NCBI RefSeq assembly: GCF_019977195.1
Contig: NZ_AP024643.1
Span: forward strand, 3,782,001 to 3,846,000
From: Arthrobacter sp. StoSoilA2
GTDB taxonomy: Bacteria; Actinomycetota; Actinomycetes; Actinomycetales; Micrococcaceae
Direction of reading: 5' to 3'
Length of the DNA stretch: 64,000 nt
A model generated the notes under the pieces. That model worked only from the letters and a program-made list of their open reading frames with translations, ran no database searches and was not told the DNA's origin. This document shows, piece by piece, positions 33,996 through 42,814 of this stretch (position 1 is the first letter of the stretch; every line of letters begins with the position of its first letter). The position numbers were made by a program, and so were the translations under genes.

Positions 33996-34978
33996 CACTT
34001 GTTCTCACAGCATCCACACTCGAGTCCCTCGCCAGCATGACCGAAACCATTACCGCCGTCGAGCGCGGTTTTGGTGACATCGCCCGCGGCACTGCCCTTC
34101 AGCCCGGTCCGCTATCTCTGCACCTACCGTCGTCGGAGGCGCGCTACCTACTCATGGCCGGGCTGGCAGAAAGCCAAGGGCTGGCGGCAGTGAAGCTTCT
34201 TTCCGATATCCCCGCGAACCACCATGAAGGGCTGCCTACCCAGCGCTCCAGTATCCTGTTGGCCGATCGGCGGACAGGTGAAACACTCGCACTTTTGGAC
34301 GGGCGGGTGCCCACCCGAATTCGAACCGCGGCCGCGAGCGCCGTTGCCAGCAGGTTCCTTGCCCGCCCTGACAGTTCAACTCTGGGGCTGGTTGGTGCAG
34401 GAGCCCTGGCCATCGCCCACGTTGAAGCGTTGATGGCTGTTCTTCCCATCCGGAAGGTAGTGATGTGGTCCCGAAGCGCGTCTACACTTGCGGCGTTCAA
34501 GGCCGGGACCGCGCACCACCAGATCGAAGTGGTGAGGGCCTCCAGTGTCCAGCAAGTTGTGGAGGAAGCCGACGTGCTCTGTACCCTGACGCCGTCCGTG
34601 GAGCCTTTGGTTCGTGGCGAGTGGTTCCGTCCCGGACTGCATGTCAATGCTGTCGGCGCCCGGCCGCGTCCTACCCACCGGGAAATCGATTCGGAGGGGA
34701 TGAGACGGTCACGAGTGTTCGTGGACAGCATGCCAACTGCCATCGAGAAGTCGGGCGACCTCATGATGGCTGTGGCCGAAGGAGTCATAACGATAGACGA
34801 CGTCGAGGGTGAACTCGGCGGGGTCATCGCAGGCGACGTGACGGGACGCGAAAGCGAGGACGATATTACGCTCTTCAATTCGGTGGGAATCGGCATGCTT
34901 GACCTGGCAATCGGCCGGCTGCTGTACGACGCTGCGGTCCTTCATGGATTGGGAACCAGCATCGATATGTCCCGGTGA
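33992..34978 (+). CDS. Ornithine cyclodeaminase / mu-crystallin family enzyme
   Basis: A 328-residue NAD(P)-dependent enzyme of the OCD/mu-crystallin family. The Rossmann motif is GLVGAGALAIAHVEAL and substrate-side segments include TRIRTAAASAVASR and VNAVGARPRPTHREID. Members reduce cyclic imines, dehydrogenate amino acids or cyclise ornithine. Downstream of an amidohydrolase and an amino-acid transporter, it probably processes an amino acid freed by hydrolysis (inference). Confidence 0.88.
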   Translation: MTLVLTASTLESLASMTETITAVERGFGDIARGTALQPGPLSLHLPSSEARYLLMAGLAESQGLAAVKLLSDIPANHHEGLPTQRSSILLADRRTGETLALLDGRVPTRIRTAAASAVASRFLARPDSSTLGLVGAGALAIAHVEALMAVLPIRKVVMWSRSASTLAAFKAGTAHHQIEVVRASSVQQVVEEADVLCTLTPSVEPLVRGEWFRPGLHVNAVGARPRPTHREIDSEGMRRSRVFVDSMPTAIEKSGDLMMAVAEGVITIDDVEGELGGVIAGDVTGRESEDDITLFNSVGIGMLDLAIGRLLYDAAVLHGLGTSIDMSR

Positions 34979-35027
34979 TGAAAGAGCACTCGTCGCCCCT
35001 CAGGGACGGTGTGTTGGATAATCAAGT

Positions 35028-35336
35028 ATGGGCGCGGAGCTGCTGACAATTCCTGAATGCCCCCATGCTGCGGCCGCTCAGCAACTCTTCGAGCGGGCAC
35101 TGAGGCTGGCCGGGGTTTCCGGAATGGTGCACTTAGTGGTGGACTCCGAGGAGGAAGCAGCCTCGCTCGGTTTCCACGGCTCCCCCACGTTCCAGCTTGA
35201 CGGACAGGACCTCTTTCCGGTCCTCGGCGAGCCCGCGCTGAGCTGCCGCATCTATCCAACCATCGACGGCCCCCGAGGCCTGCCGCAGCTGGAATCGCTC
35301 CGAACGGCGATTCAAGAAAAGCTAAAGGGCATTTAG
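35028..35336 (+). CDS. Small thioredoxin-fold protein
   Basis: A 102-residue thioredoxin-like protein with one cysteine at the active-site position (IPECPHAAA) instead of CxxC, the cis-Pro segment GSPTFQLDGQDLF and a further Cys. Such proteins are widespread in actinobacteria with no firm role. A GATAAT element ends five bases before the ATG and no ribosome site is seen, so the mRNA is probably leaderless. Confidence 0.7.
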   Translation: MGAELLTIPECPHAAAAQQLFERALRLAGVSGMVHLVVDSEEEAASLGFHGSPTFQLDGQDLFPVLGEPALSCRIYPTIDGPRGLPQLESLRTAIQEKLKGI

Positions 35337-35337
35337 C

Positions 35338-36336
35338 TTAGGGCCGGGTCAGGAATGACTCGACTTTTCCAGGGTCCCTCTCGATCACCGGCTCCAGCAC
35401 TTCATCAATTTTGGCGAGGATTTCCGTGGTGAGCTTAACCCCGGACGCCGTGGCATTGTCCACCAATTGCTCGGGCTTGGAGGCCCCAACGATCGCTGCC
35501 GAGACGTTGCTGTTCTGCAAAACCCAGGCCACGGCGAGGGCGGCCATGGACAGTCCTGCTTCCTTGGCAATGGGCTGCAATTCCTGGACCTTCTCCAGCA
35601 CCTCCGGGCGCATGACCTTGTGCTCGTCTTTCAGAGCCCCGTCCTCTGTAGTGAAGCGCGAATCGGTGGGCGCCCCCTCGCCGGGAATGTACTTGCCTGT
35701 AAGGACGCCCTGTGCCAACGGCGACCAGCAGATCTGTCCCAGGCCGAGCTCCTCGCTGGTGGGTACGACTTCTTCCTCGATGACCCGCCACAGCATTGAG
35801 TACTGGGGTTGATTGGAAATGAGGCCGATACCAAGGTCTTTGGCGAGTGCGGCGCCGGCCCGGATCTCGTCTGGAGTCCATTCGGAAACTCCGATGTAGA
35901 TTGCTTTGCCGGCCCGGACGATGTCCGCGAATGCCTGCATCGTCTCCTCAAGCGGCGTTTCGTAGTCATAGCGGTGGGCTTGGTATAGGTCAACGTAATC
36001 CGTACCAAGCCTGCGCAACGAGCCGTCTATTGACTCCATCATGTGTTTACGCGAGAGCCCACGATCGTTCTTCCCCTCACCGGTGGGAAAGTAGACCTTG
36101 GTGAAGATCTCCAGGCCTTCACGCCGGACCCCTTTGAGGGCTTCGCCCAAGGCCGATTCTGCACGGGTTCCCGCGTAAGCGTCGGCAGTATCGAACGTGG
36201 TGATCCCAAGATCCAGTGCTTGCCGTACGCAGGATGTTGCCGCCTCCTGGTCGATCTGTTCGCCGTGGGTGACCCAGTTGCCGTAGGCCAATTCGCTGAC
36301 GTACATTCCGGAGGCGCCGAGCTTGCGATATTCCAT
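35338..36336 (-). CDS. Aldo/keto reductase, potassium-channel-beta type
   Basis: A 332-residue TIM-barrel NADPH oxidoreductase. The tetrad is visible: Asp and Tyr in FDTADAYAG, Lys in IFTKVYFP, and His in LYQAHRYDY. The sequence is of the KCNAB-like group that reduces aldehydes. It lies 49 bp downstream of a LacI regulator on the same strand and is probably controlled by it. Confidence 0.92.
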   Translation of the reverse strand: MEYRKLGASGMYVSELAYGNWVTHGEQIDQEAATSCVRQALDLGITTFDTADAYAGTRAESALGEALKGVRREGLEIFTKVYFPTGEGKNDRGLSRKHMMESIDGSLRRLGTDYVDLYQAHRYDYETPLEETMQAFADIVRAGKAIYIGVSEWTPDEIRAGAALAKDLGIGLISNQPQYSMLWRVIEEEVVPTSEELGLGQICWSPLAQGVLTGKYIPGEGAPTDSRFTTEDGALKDEHKVMRPEVLEKVQELQPIAKEAGLSMAALAVAWVLQNSNVSAAIVGASKPEQLVDNATASGVKLTTEILAKIDEVLEPVIERDPGKVESFLTRP

Positions 36337-36385
36337 GGGTCAAGTCCCTTTCAAAGGTGTGACTGTTGGCTGTGGGGTGTGACTC

Positions 36386-37432
36386 TTAGTCAGGTGGTGT
36401 GACAGTGCGCCCGCCTCGCAAGGGAAATGGCGGCGCTGTAGTGCCGCGAACAATCAGTTGGGCGGACAGCACCAAGTCCGGCTCCGCACCGGCGTCGTGC
36501 CCTATCAAAGCCAGCAATCGACGCGCGGTTTCGGACCCCTGCAGGGCGACCGAATGGTCCATGGTGGTCAGGTCGAGAATCCTGGAGAGTTCGTGGTTAT
36601 CGAAGCCAATTACCGACATCTGGCCCGGAACATCGATTCCTGCCGCCTTGAGAGTGTGCAGCACGCCGAAAGCCATTTCGTCGGACGCCACGAAGACCGC
36701 AGTAGGGGCTACTTCCGCACACAACAACCGGGCCATCGCCCTCGATCCGCCGGCCGTTGAATTTTCCTCGTGGACCTCAAGGTCCTGGCCGGGCTCCAAC
36801 CCAGCCTCGGCCAAGGCCGCGCGGTAGCCCTTCAAGCGGTTTGCCGGCGGGACGCCACCCAGCGTGCTGTCTGCAGCCTCGCGAATTCCGATGAAGGCGA
36901 TGCGCTCGTGCCCCAAATTGATGAGGTGCCGGGCTGCTGCCCGCCCCGCCGCGTGGTCGTCCACCCGAACACCAGACCTGCCCGGAGTTCCCGAGCCCAA
37001 AAACGCTAGCGGCAAGTTCTGGGCTTCAAGGGTGGCCAGTTCCGCCGGAGTCGGCTGCAAGGCAAAGATCAACACGCCATCAGCCCGCCCGGCAAGGCTT
37101 GATCCCGCGAAGAAACGCTCCCGCGCGGCAGTATCGGCAAGTTCGTACAACAGGACATCAAAGCCTGCCTGGCGAAGCACCCGCCCCGCCGACGCCAGCA
37201 CCTGCCCAAAGAACCATTTGGAGAGGTTGGGGGTGACAATCGCGATGGCTCCCGTCCGGCCAGTCGCCAAACGGGAACCAGCAAGAGAGGGAACATAACC
37301 TAGTTCCCTCGCGATACTTTGCACGCGCTTGCGCGTCTCTTGCGAGACACCCGGCATATCCCGCAAGGCACGCGAAACCGTTGATACCGAGACCTTTGCA
37401 CGTTCCGCAACCGCATCCACTGTTGACGACAT
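36386..37432 (-). CDS. LacI-family transcriptional regulator
   Basis: A 348-residue repressor: LacI helix-turn-helix at residues 1-25 (VDAVAERAKVSVSTVSRALRD) and hinge helix, then a periplasmic-binding-like sugar domain. The ligand cannot be told; LacI family members usually sense sugars. A perfect LacI-type operator lies 32 bp upstream of the start codon, so it is probably autoregulated. Confidence 0.92.
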   Translation of the reverse strand: MSSTVDAVAERAKVSVSTVSRALRDMPGVSQETRKRVQSIARELGYVPSLAGSRLATGRTGAIAIVTPNLSKWFFGQVLASAGRVLRQAGFDVLLYELADTAARERFFAGSSLAGRADGVLIFALQPTPAELATLEAQNLPLAFLGSGTPGRSGVRVDDHAAGRAAARHLINLGHERIAFIGIREAADSTLGGVPPANRLKGYRAALAEAGLEPGQDLEVHEENSTAGGSRAMARLLCAEVAPTAVFVASDEMAFGVLHTLKAAGIDVPGQMSVIGFDNHELSRILDLTTMDHSVALQGSETARRLLALIGHDAGAEPDLVLSAQLIVRGTTAPPFPLRGGRTVTPPD

Positions 37433-37463
37433 GGGAATGACGGTAGCGGCAACGCTAGGTTAA

Positions 37464-37477
37464 CGCAAGCGCTTGCG
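37464..37477. promoter_or_regulatory. LacI-type operator CGCAAGCGCTTGCG
   Basis: A perfect 14-bp palindrome with the central CG typical of LacI/GalR operators, 32 bp upstream of the lacI-type gene on the minus strand. Confidence 0.75.
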
Positions 37478-37530
37478 GAGTAGATCAAACGGGGATGGGC
37501 CCTGAGTCAACTGGGCCCACCCTGAACGGT

Positions 37531-38418
37531 CTAAGGAGATGTGCTTGGCGACGATGAGGAAGTAACGCTGCCCTCCGAGGTGCTCATGGTTGGTGTCGGT
37601 GTCAACGATTTGGACGACGGCGAGCTGCTCATGCTGCTGGGCGAGCTGGTCATGCTTCCGGAAGAACTGCTCATCATTTCACCGGGAGTTTCGCTAACGC
37701 CCTCGGCTTTCGCAAGCACCTTGTTGATCAGGTCTTCGAGTTCCTTCTGGTCAGGATCGCCCAGGCTTGGCCCACTCTTAGTGGCCACCACCAGCAACCT
37801 CCCGTCGGCCGCGGAGACCTGCATCAGCTTCTTCTGGCTTTCGTCGGAACGGGTGCTGATTGTTCCGAACGTTTCCTTTGCCTTCGTCTTGGCGTCCAAC
37901 TCCTCACTGGAGACTTCATAAGTCTGGCCAACAGCTTTCACAGTGAATTTTGCGCACTTGTCCATGTTTCCGCTGATGTCCTTGAGAACCTTTTCCGCGT
38001 CAGGACCTTCGCTGCCGGATTGCGCGGACAGGGACCTGGGCTGATCACTGTCAGACAGGGCCACGGCAACATCTCCGTGTTCAACTTTGTCTACCAGCCC
38101 AGCCGTGGCGATGTCCTTGCAATCCTCGGGATCCACACTGGCCGTATTCAAAAGCAGATCGGCGATCTTGCCACCTTGGTCTACCTGCTCCTTGGAATAG
38201 AGCTTGAGCTCGTTGCCATCTCCATCCCTCATGCCGGAGATGAGCTCTCGCAATTCATCCTCGCTGTAGACCTTCTCCTGGGCCGGCGCCGAGGCCGAGG
38301 TTGGGCCTGACGACGTGGTGGTAGATGAAGGACTTGCTGCACTGCCCCCACCTCCACTGCACCCCGCCAAAGCCACTGCCGCAACTGCCAATACTCCAAG
38401 CGCTGGAACTCTTCGCAT
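37531..38418 (-). CDS. Ser/Thr-rich lipoprotein of unknown function
   Basis: A 295-residue lipoprotein with lipobox VALAGC, a Ser/Thr/Pro linker, a folded central region of about 190 residues with two cysteines (EDCKDI and DKCAKF) and a Ser-rich C-terminal tail of about 55 residues (SSSSGSMTSSPSSMSSS). Resembles sensor-domain-like actinobacterial lipoproteins, but I do not recognise the family. Attached to the outer face of the membrane. Confidence 0.75.
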   Translation of the reverse strand: MRRVPALGVLAVAAVALAGCSGGGGSAASPSSTTTSSGPTSASAPAQEKVYSEDELRELISGMRDGDGNELKLYSKEQVDQGGKIADLLLNTASVDPEDCKDIATAGLVDKVEHGDVAVALSDSDQPRSLSAQSGSEGPDAEKVLKDISGNMDKCAKFTVKAVGQTYEVSSEELDAKTKAKETFGTISTRSDESQKKLMQVSAADGRLLVVATKSGPSLGDPDQKELEDLINKVLAKAEGVSETPGEMMSSSSGSMTSSPSSMSSSPSSKSLTPTPTMSTSEGSVTSSSSPSTSP

Positions 38419-38454
38419 CAGATACTGCTTTCCGAGACGTTCGAAGCGGGTTTT

Positions 38455-38928
38455 CTAAAGCTGTCCGCCCGGACCGCTGTCCTCCACTTCTCCGCGCCAG
38501 GCACCTGTTTCTGTTCCCCGGGACTCGATGAAGTCTTTAGATTTCCGCAGATCGGCTTTAACCTGCATCTCGTCGATCTTCAAGGCCGCACCTGCCTTCT
38601 CGGTAAAGGTTTCCGGTGCCCACTCGAAATGGACGTTGACTTTGGTGTGGTTATCATCCATCCGGGTGAACCGCACGACGCCGGCATGGGACTTCCCGTC
38701 GGTACTGCGCCAGGCGATTCGGTCATCAGGCTCCTGGTCCACGATTTCGGTATCGAATTCGCGCTCCACGCCAGCGATTTTGGTGACCCAATGGTTGGTG
38801 GTGTCAGTTAGTTGAGTCACGGACTCTACACCGGACATGAATTGGGGAAAGGACTCAAACTGGGTCCACTGGTTGTAGGCCGTGCGAACCGGGACGGCGA
38901 CATCGATGGTTTCTTCAACGGTTTCCAT
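38455..38928 (-). CDS. SRPBCC (polyketide cyclase-like) protein
   Basis: A 157-residue START-like protein started at the ATG preceded by GGAGG. The opening VEETIDVAVPVRTAYNQWTQFESFPQFM and the following VTKIAGVEREFDTEIVDQEPDDRIAW are typical of this family, which binds a small ligand in a deep cavity. No partner enzyme is nearby and the ligand is unknown. Confidence 0.85.
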   Translation of the reverse strand: METVEETIDVAVPVRTAYNQWTQFESFPQFMSGVESVTQLTDTTNHWVTKIAGVEREFDTEIVDQEPDDRIAWRSTDGKSHAGVVRFTRMDDNHTKVNVHFEWAPETFTEKAGAALKIDEMQVKADLRKSKDFIESRGTETGAWRGEVEDSGPGGQL

Positions 38929-39317
38929 TTTTCCTCCTATTGTTGGAGCTGCCCGCAAACAGCGGACAGCGGTAGGCCTCCGAGGGCGAGCTGGAGTACG
39001 CGTCGGTTCAGAATGGTTGTGATCTCCGGAAAGTGGAGCGCCTGAGGATAGTCCGATGGACTTCGTCCCGGCGATGGAAAACCGCCGGGGAGGTAGGGAT
39101 CAGAGATGATCGACATCGACTGTTTCCTCAAGAAAGGGAGGCTGCTGCCCACCTCTGGACCATGCTCCCGCTTTTAGGCTAGACCTCGATATGTTGTGGG
39201 GCAAGGATCCGATGAGGCCCGCAGCGAGGAGGCAGTTCCGAGGGATGAAAGAGGCCTGTCCCGATGTTGAGAACTTTATAAATCCATTCAAAGTTCCTTT
39301 TGAAGGATGTGATCGAA
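38929..39317. other. 389-bp intergenic region, no gene recognised
   Basis: No convincing coding frame or RNA gene was seen. It contains an inverted repeat, GAACTTT-N12-AAAGTTC, at 39271-39296 just before the FMN-reductase pseudogene, which may be its promoter region. Confidence 0.5.
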
Positions 39318-39875
39318 ATGGTTAAGATCGCGATTGTTGTGGGCAGCACCCGTCCCGGGCGGCGAAGCAAGCAGGTGGCCGATTGGGTGATTGAACGTGC
39401 GGTGGCCAAAGGCGGCGCCTAGTAGAAACTGCTTGATTTGGCCGATTACAAGCTGCCGTTATTGGATGAGCCAATGCCTCCATCCATGGGGAATTATCAA
39501 CACGAGCACACCAAGAAGTGGGCACGCGCAGTAGCGGAATTTGATGGCTATGTCTTTGTCACGGCCGAATACAACCACTCCGTTCCCGGGGCATTGAAGA
39601 ACGCACTCGATTTCATCTACGCCGAATGGAACAATAAGGCGGCCGGCTTTGTCTCATACGGAAGTGCCGGTGGGGTGCGCGCGGTTGAAAACCTTCGTCT
39701 GATATCCGGCGAACTCCAAATGGCCGACGTCCGGGCACAAGTGGCGCTGCCCTTCGCTACGGACTTTGAAGGTTTCACGACGTTCACCCCGAGTGCAACG
39801 GCGGAAGAAGACCTGGACGTCCTCATTGAGCAAGTCCTTGCGTGGTCGACAGCCCTAAAAACCATCCGCCACTAG
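39318..39875 (+). pseudogene. NADPH-dependent FMN reductase, interrupted by TAG TAG
   Basis: A frame of 185 sense positions encodes a typical flavodoxin-fold FMN reductase: MVKIAIVVGSTRPGRRSKQV at the start, then DLADYKLPLLDEP, TAEYNHSVPGALKNALDF and FVSYGSAGG. Two adjacent in-frame amber codons (39420-39425) interrupt it after residue 34, with no frameshift: the same frame continues and is otherwise intact. Family members have acidic or aromatic codons here. Most likely a recent pseudogene or a sequencing error; reinitiation at an ATG at 39471 would give a protein without the phosphate-binding loop. Confidence 0.85.
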
Positions 39876-40025
39876 CACGTCCGGTTAGGAGGAGCAGTAC
39901 CGGCTGCGGCCTGTAGGTCCCCCAGAGCCGGGTGGGAACCTTCGCTGTCTTGCCTTGCGTCTTGGGCGGGAGCTTAATGGTGCTCGGGGCGCCGCCCGAC
40001 GCTCCTGTCTTCGGAGGAGAATACT

Positions 40026-40334
40026 ATGAGCCTGACGACTAAATCACTCGCAATTATTGGCATTGCGTTCGCGGGAACTTTAGGACTCGCGCCGGCTGCG
40101 TCAGCAACGATCCACCCCATAGTCGAATCGTTTGATTGTGCCAGCCAAACCGCTTTTGAGAACCATCCACTGGGAGACGTTGCTGAGGTTCCGGGCGTGA
40201 CCCCAGGATATGGCCATCACTCCACCAACAGTGATCTTGCATCCCTGTCAGCCACGACGAACGGATTCACCGAGACGAGCCCAGCTTGGTCTGACTTCAA
40301 GCTCAACGGCACGTGCGGGCAGGTAGGTCAATAA
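40026..40334 (+). CDS. Small secreted protein
   Basis: A 102-residue protein with a clear signal peptide (AIIGIAFAGTLGLAPAASA) and a GGAGGAG site upstream. The mature part of about 74 residues has two cysteines (FDCASQ and GTCGQ) that may form a disulfide, and many Ser, Thr and His. No family is recognised. Confidence 0.65.
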   Translation: MSLTTKSLAIIGIAFAGTLGLAPAASATIHPIVESFDCASQTAFENHPLGDVAEVPGVTPGYGHHSTNSDLASLSATTNGFTETSPAWSDFKLNGTCGQVGQ

Positions 40335-40439
40335 CAGAGGAAGAATGCGACCCCTGCTGGGAGGGGTCGTGCCGCAAGCCCGGTATGCGGAAACGGCGTG
40401 CCCCTGAAACCCTTTGAAATTCAAATATCGTGCACCGAA

Positions 40440-41906
40440 CTAAGTGCCGCAGAACGTCCGGTATGGCCCGAAGCTGTCGGGAGCGGGCGCGGCGTAATAG
40501 TCCAGGCCCGGGCGTTCGCTAAACGGGGCCTCAACTGCCTCAAGCAAGCGTTCCATTGGCCCGGTATCCCCTTCCGTGGCGGCCGAAAGGGCTTCTTCCA
40601 CCAAGTGGTTGCGGGGGATGTAGACCGGGTTGATGCGGTCCATGGCATCGGCATCCGGAGACACAGCCCGCCAGCGTTCCAGCCAGGCATCGAACGCCGC
40701 CAGGTCAAGGATCATGCCCCGGGAAGGTTCAACGTCCCCGCGGGCGGCATTGCCAAGGCTGCGGAAAAACGAGGTGTAATCCGCACGTGACTCTTGAACC
40801 AACTCAAGCAGGTCATCCACCAAAGGTGAGGCAACGCCGTCGTCAATTCCCTGAGGTAGCCCAAGCTTGGCCTTCACGCCGTTGAACCAGGCAGCGCTGT
40901 ACTGCTGGCGGAATCCATTAAGTGCCTCGACGGCAAGGGCGACCGCCTGCTCGTCATCCTCATGAATAAGGGGAGCGAGTGATTCGGCGAAACGGGCGAG
41001 GTTCCACTCGGCAACCAGCGGCTGGTTGCGATAGGCATAGCGTCCGGTTTCATCGATGGAGCTGTAGACCGCTCCCGGATCGAAGCCTTCCATGAAGGCG
41101 CACGGACCGTAATCGATGGTTTCGCCGGACACGGTCATGTTGTCGGTATTCATGACACCATGCACGAAACCGACGAGCATCCACTGGGCCACCAGTTTCG
41201 CTTGGACCGCAATGACGCCCTTTAGGAGCCCGAGATAGCGGTTGGTTTCCGCCTCTGCCGACGGGTGGTGGCGTTCGATCGCGTGGTCGGCAAGGCGGCG
41301 CAGCAGATCCATATCGTTGGTTGCCCTGGCGTATTGGAAACTGCCCACCCGCAGGTGACTGCTGGCAACCCGGGTCAGAACAGCGCCCGGCAGGAGGGTC
41401 TCACGCTGAACCGGACGGCCCGTCGCGACTACCGCCAGGGACCTCGTGGTGGGAATGTTCAAAGCATGCATCGCCTCGCTCACGATGTATTCGCGAAGCA
41501 TGGGGCCCACCACCGCCTGGCCGTCACCGTTGCGGGCAAAGGGCGTCCGCCCCGAGCCCTTAAGGTGGACGTCGCGGAGCTTCCCGTCAGCGCCGGCGAT
41601 CTCCCCCAGCAAAAGGGCCCGGCCATCCCCCAAACGGGGCGAGTACCAGCCGAACTGGTGGCCTGAGTACGCCTGGGCCACCGGGGTTGCCTCTTCCGGG
41701 AGGGCATTACCTATCAGCAGCCGCAGGCCCTCCGGGCTGCGGAGGAAACCAGGATCAAGACCGAGCTCGACGGCGAGGGGCTCGTTGAGTGCCAAAAGCT
41801 GCGGATCAGGCGCTTCTTCCGCCCGCCACGGAATAGCCATCTCCGGGAAGTCCCGGGCGAAATGGCCCTCAAGGGCGATGGTGGAATGCGCAATTTCGCT
41901 CATCAT
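40440..41906 (-). CDS. selO: SelO/YdiU pseudokinase-fold protein AMPylase
   Basis: A 488-residue protein of the SelO (UPF0061) family, which transfers AMP from ATP to protein hydroxyl groups and has a role in oxidative stress. Family marks are AYSGHQFGWYSPRLGDGRA, HLKGSGRTPFARNGDG, MLREYIVSEAMHAL and HGVMNTDNMTVSGETIDYGP. The C terminus TFCGT has Cys where animal SelO has selenocysteine. Cytoplasmic; no clear operon partner. Confidence 0.95.
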   Translation of the reverse strand: MMSEIAHSTIALEGHFARDFPEMAIPWRAEEAPDPQLLALNEPLAVELGLDPGFLRSPEGLRLLIGNALPEEATPVAQAYSGHQFGWYSPRLGDGRALLLGEIAGADGKLRDVHLKGSGRTPFARNGDGQAVVGPMLREYIVSEAMHALNIPTTRSLAVVATGRPVQRETLLPGAVLTRVASSHLRVGSFQYARATNDMDLLRRLADHAIERHHPSAEAETNRYLGLLKGVIAVQAKLVAQWMLVGFVHGVMNTDNMTVSGETIDYGPCAFMEGFDPGAVYSSIDETGRYAYRNQPLVAEWNLARFAESLAPLIHEDDEQAVALAVEALNGFRQQYSAAWFNGVKAKLGLPQGIDDGVASPLVDDLLELVQESRADYTSFFRSLGNAARGDVEPSRGMILDLAAFDAWLERWRAVSPDADAMDRINPVYIPRNHLVEEALSAATEGDTGPMERLLEAVEAPFSERPGLDYYAAPAPDSFGPYRTFCGT

Positions 41907-41967
41907 TCAAGGATAGCGATGCGGGAAGGGACCCCCGTAGCGCAGGCTTCGGTGAGCGCTTTAGAGC

Positions 41968-42765
41968 CTAGATCATTCCACCGCGCGCGCCGATGATCAG
42001 TTCCAGGGACCGGAGCACAGCGAACGGGACAACGCCGCTGGTGCGGGGGTTTTGCGGCGATACTTTGTTGCAGATTTCAAAACGGTAATTCCCGCTGCCT
42101 CCGGAAGCCTCGATCAAGTGCGTCGTCAACTCGGCCGCCGGGTCGGCCCTCACCGACACAGCCACAGCGTTCCAGTCATCTACTGCAAGGGCGACGGCGG
42201 CTGCCACGTTAAGCGACTTGGGGAACAATTGCGTGGCCTGGGCTGCGGGACCGGAAAAGATCTCGATGGGACCGGACGTGTTCCGAATGCGATCGGCCTC
42301 CACCTCGTCCATCCACGGCTGAATCAGGGAACCCGGGAGCTTGGTTGTGGTTATCCTGACGGCGTCATAGCCTGTTGCGCGGGCGCCCGACGCCAACAGG
42401 TCCAGGCCACCAATGGAGCCCGGGGTCAAGAAAAGCCTGCCGGGCCCTGCAGCCGACAACCGCGCTGAGAGGTGTGGGTCCGCAAGGGCCCCCAGTGAGG
42501 TAGCGAGCAGGTCTACGCCCGCAGAAAGCACCGCCTCGCCATGGTCTATCAAGACCTCCTGCCCTGCGCATTCAACCAGCAGGTCACAGCGCTCCAACGC
42601 TTGGTCAATATCAAGCCGGGGAGCCGGCGCGTTGTCTATGGCGCTGCGGGAGATGATTCCTTCAAGGGTGGCCCCTTTGACTTTTCCAGCGGCAATGTCA
42701 GCAGCAACACGGGCCCCAATGGCTCCATGTCCGATTATTCCGATCCTGCGGGCTCCTGGCTTCAT
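41968..42765 (-). CDS. Aspartate dehydrogenase-like oxidoreductase (NadX family)
   Basis: A 265-residue NAD(P)-dependent enzyme. The Rossmann motif is IGIIGHGAIGARVA, followed by the family segments VECAGQ, LTPGSIGGLDLLASG, TTTKLPGS and PKSLNVAAAVALA. L-aspartate dehydrogenases make iminoaspartate or, in reverse, aspartate. It lies 49 bp downstream of marR on the same strand and is probably cotranscribed. In this context it may act on another amino acid of the pathway. Confidence 0.88.
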   Translation of the reverse strand: MKPGARRIGIIGHGAIGARVAADIAAGKVKGATLEGIISRSAIDNAPAPRLDIDQALERCDLLVECAGQEVLIDHGEAVLSAGVDLLATSLGALADPHLSARLSAAGPGRLFLTPGSIGGLDLLASGARATGYDAVRITTTKLPGSLIQPWMDEVEADRIRNTSGPIEIFSGPAAQATQLFPKSLNVAAAVALAVDDWNAVAVSVRADPAAELTTHLIEASGGSGNYRFEICNKVSPQNPRTSGVVPFAVLRSLELIIGARGGMI

Positions 42766-42814
42766 TCGATTCCTTGCTTGATGGAGTGGATGGACGAACC
42801 GGCGCCGTGATCGT

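Noticed and set aside
39420..39425. Stop-codon readthrough (selenocysteine or pyrrolysine) in the FMN reductase
   Set aside because: Both codons are TAG, not TGA; two in a row, no visible insertion element, and pyrrolysine use is not expected in this type of organism.
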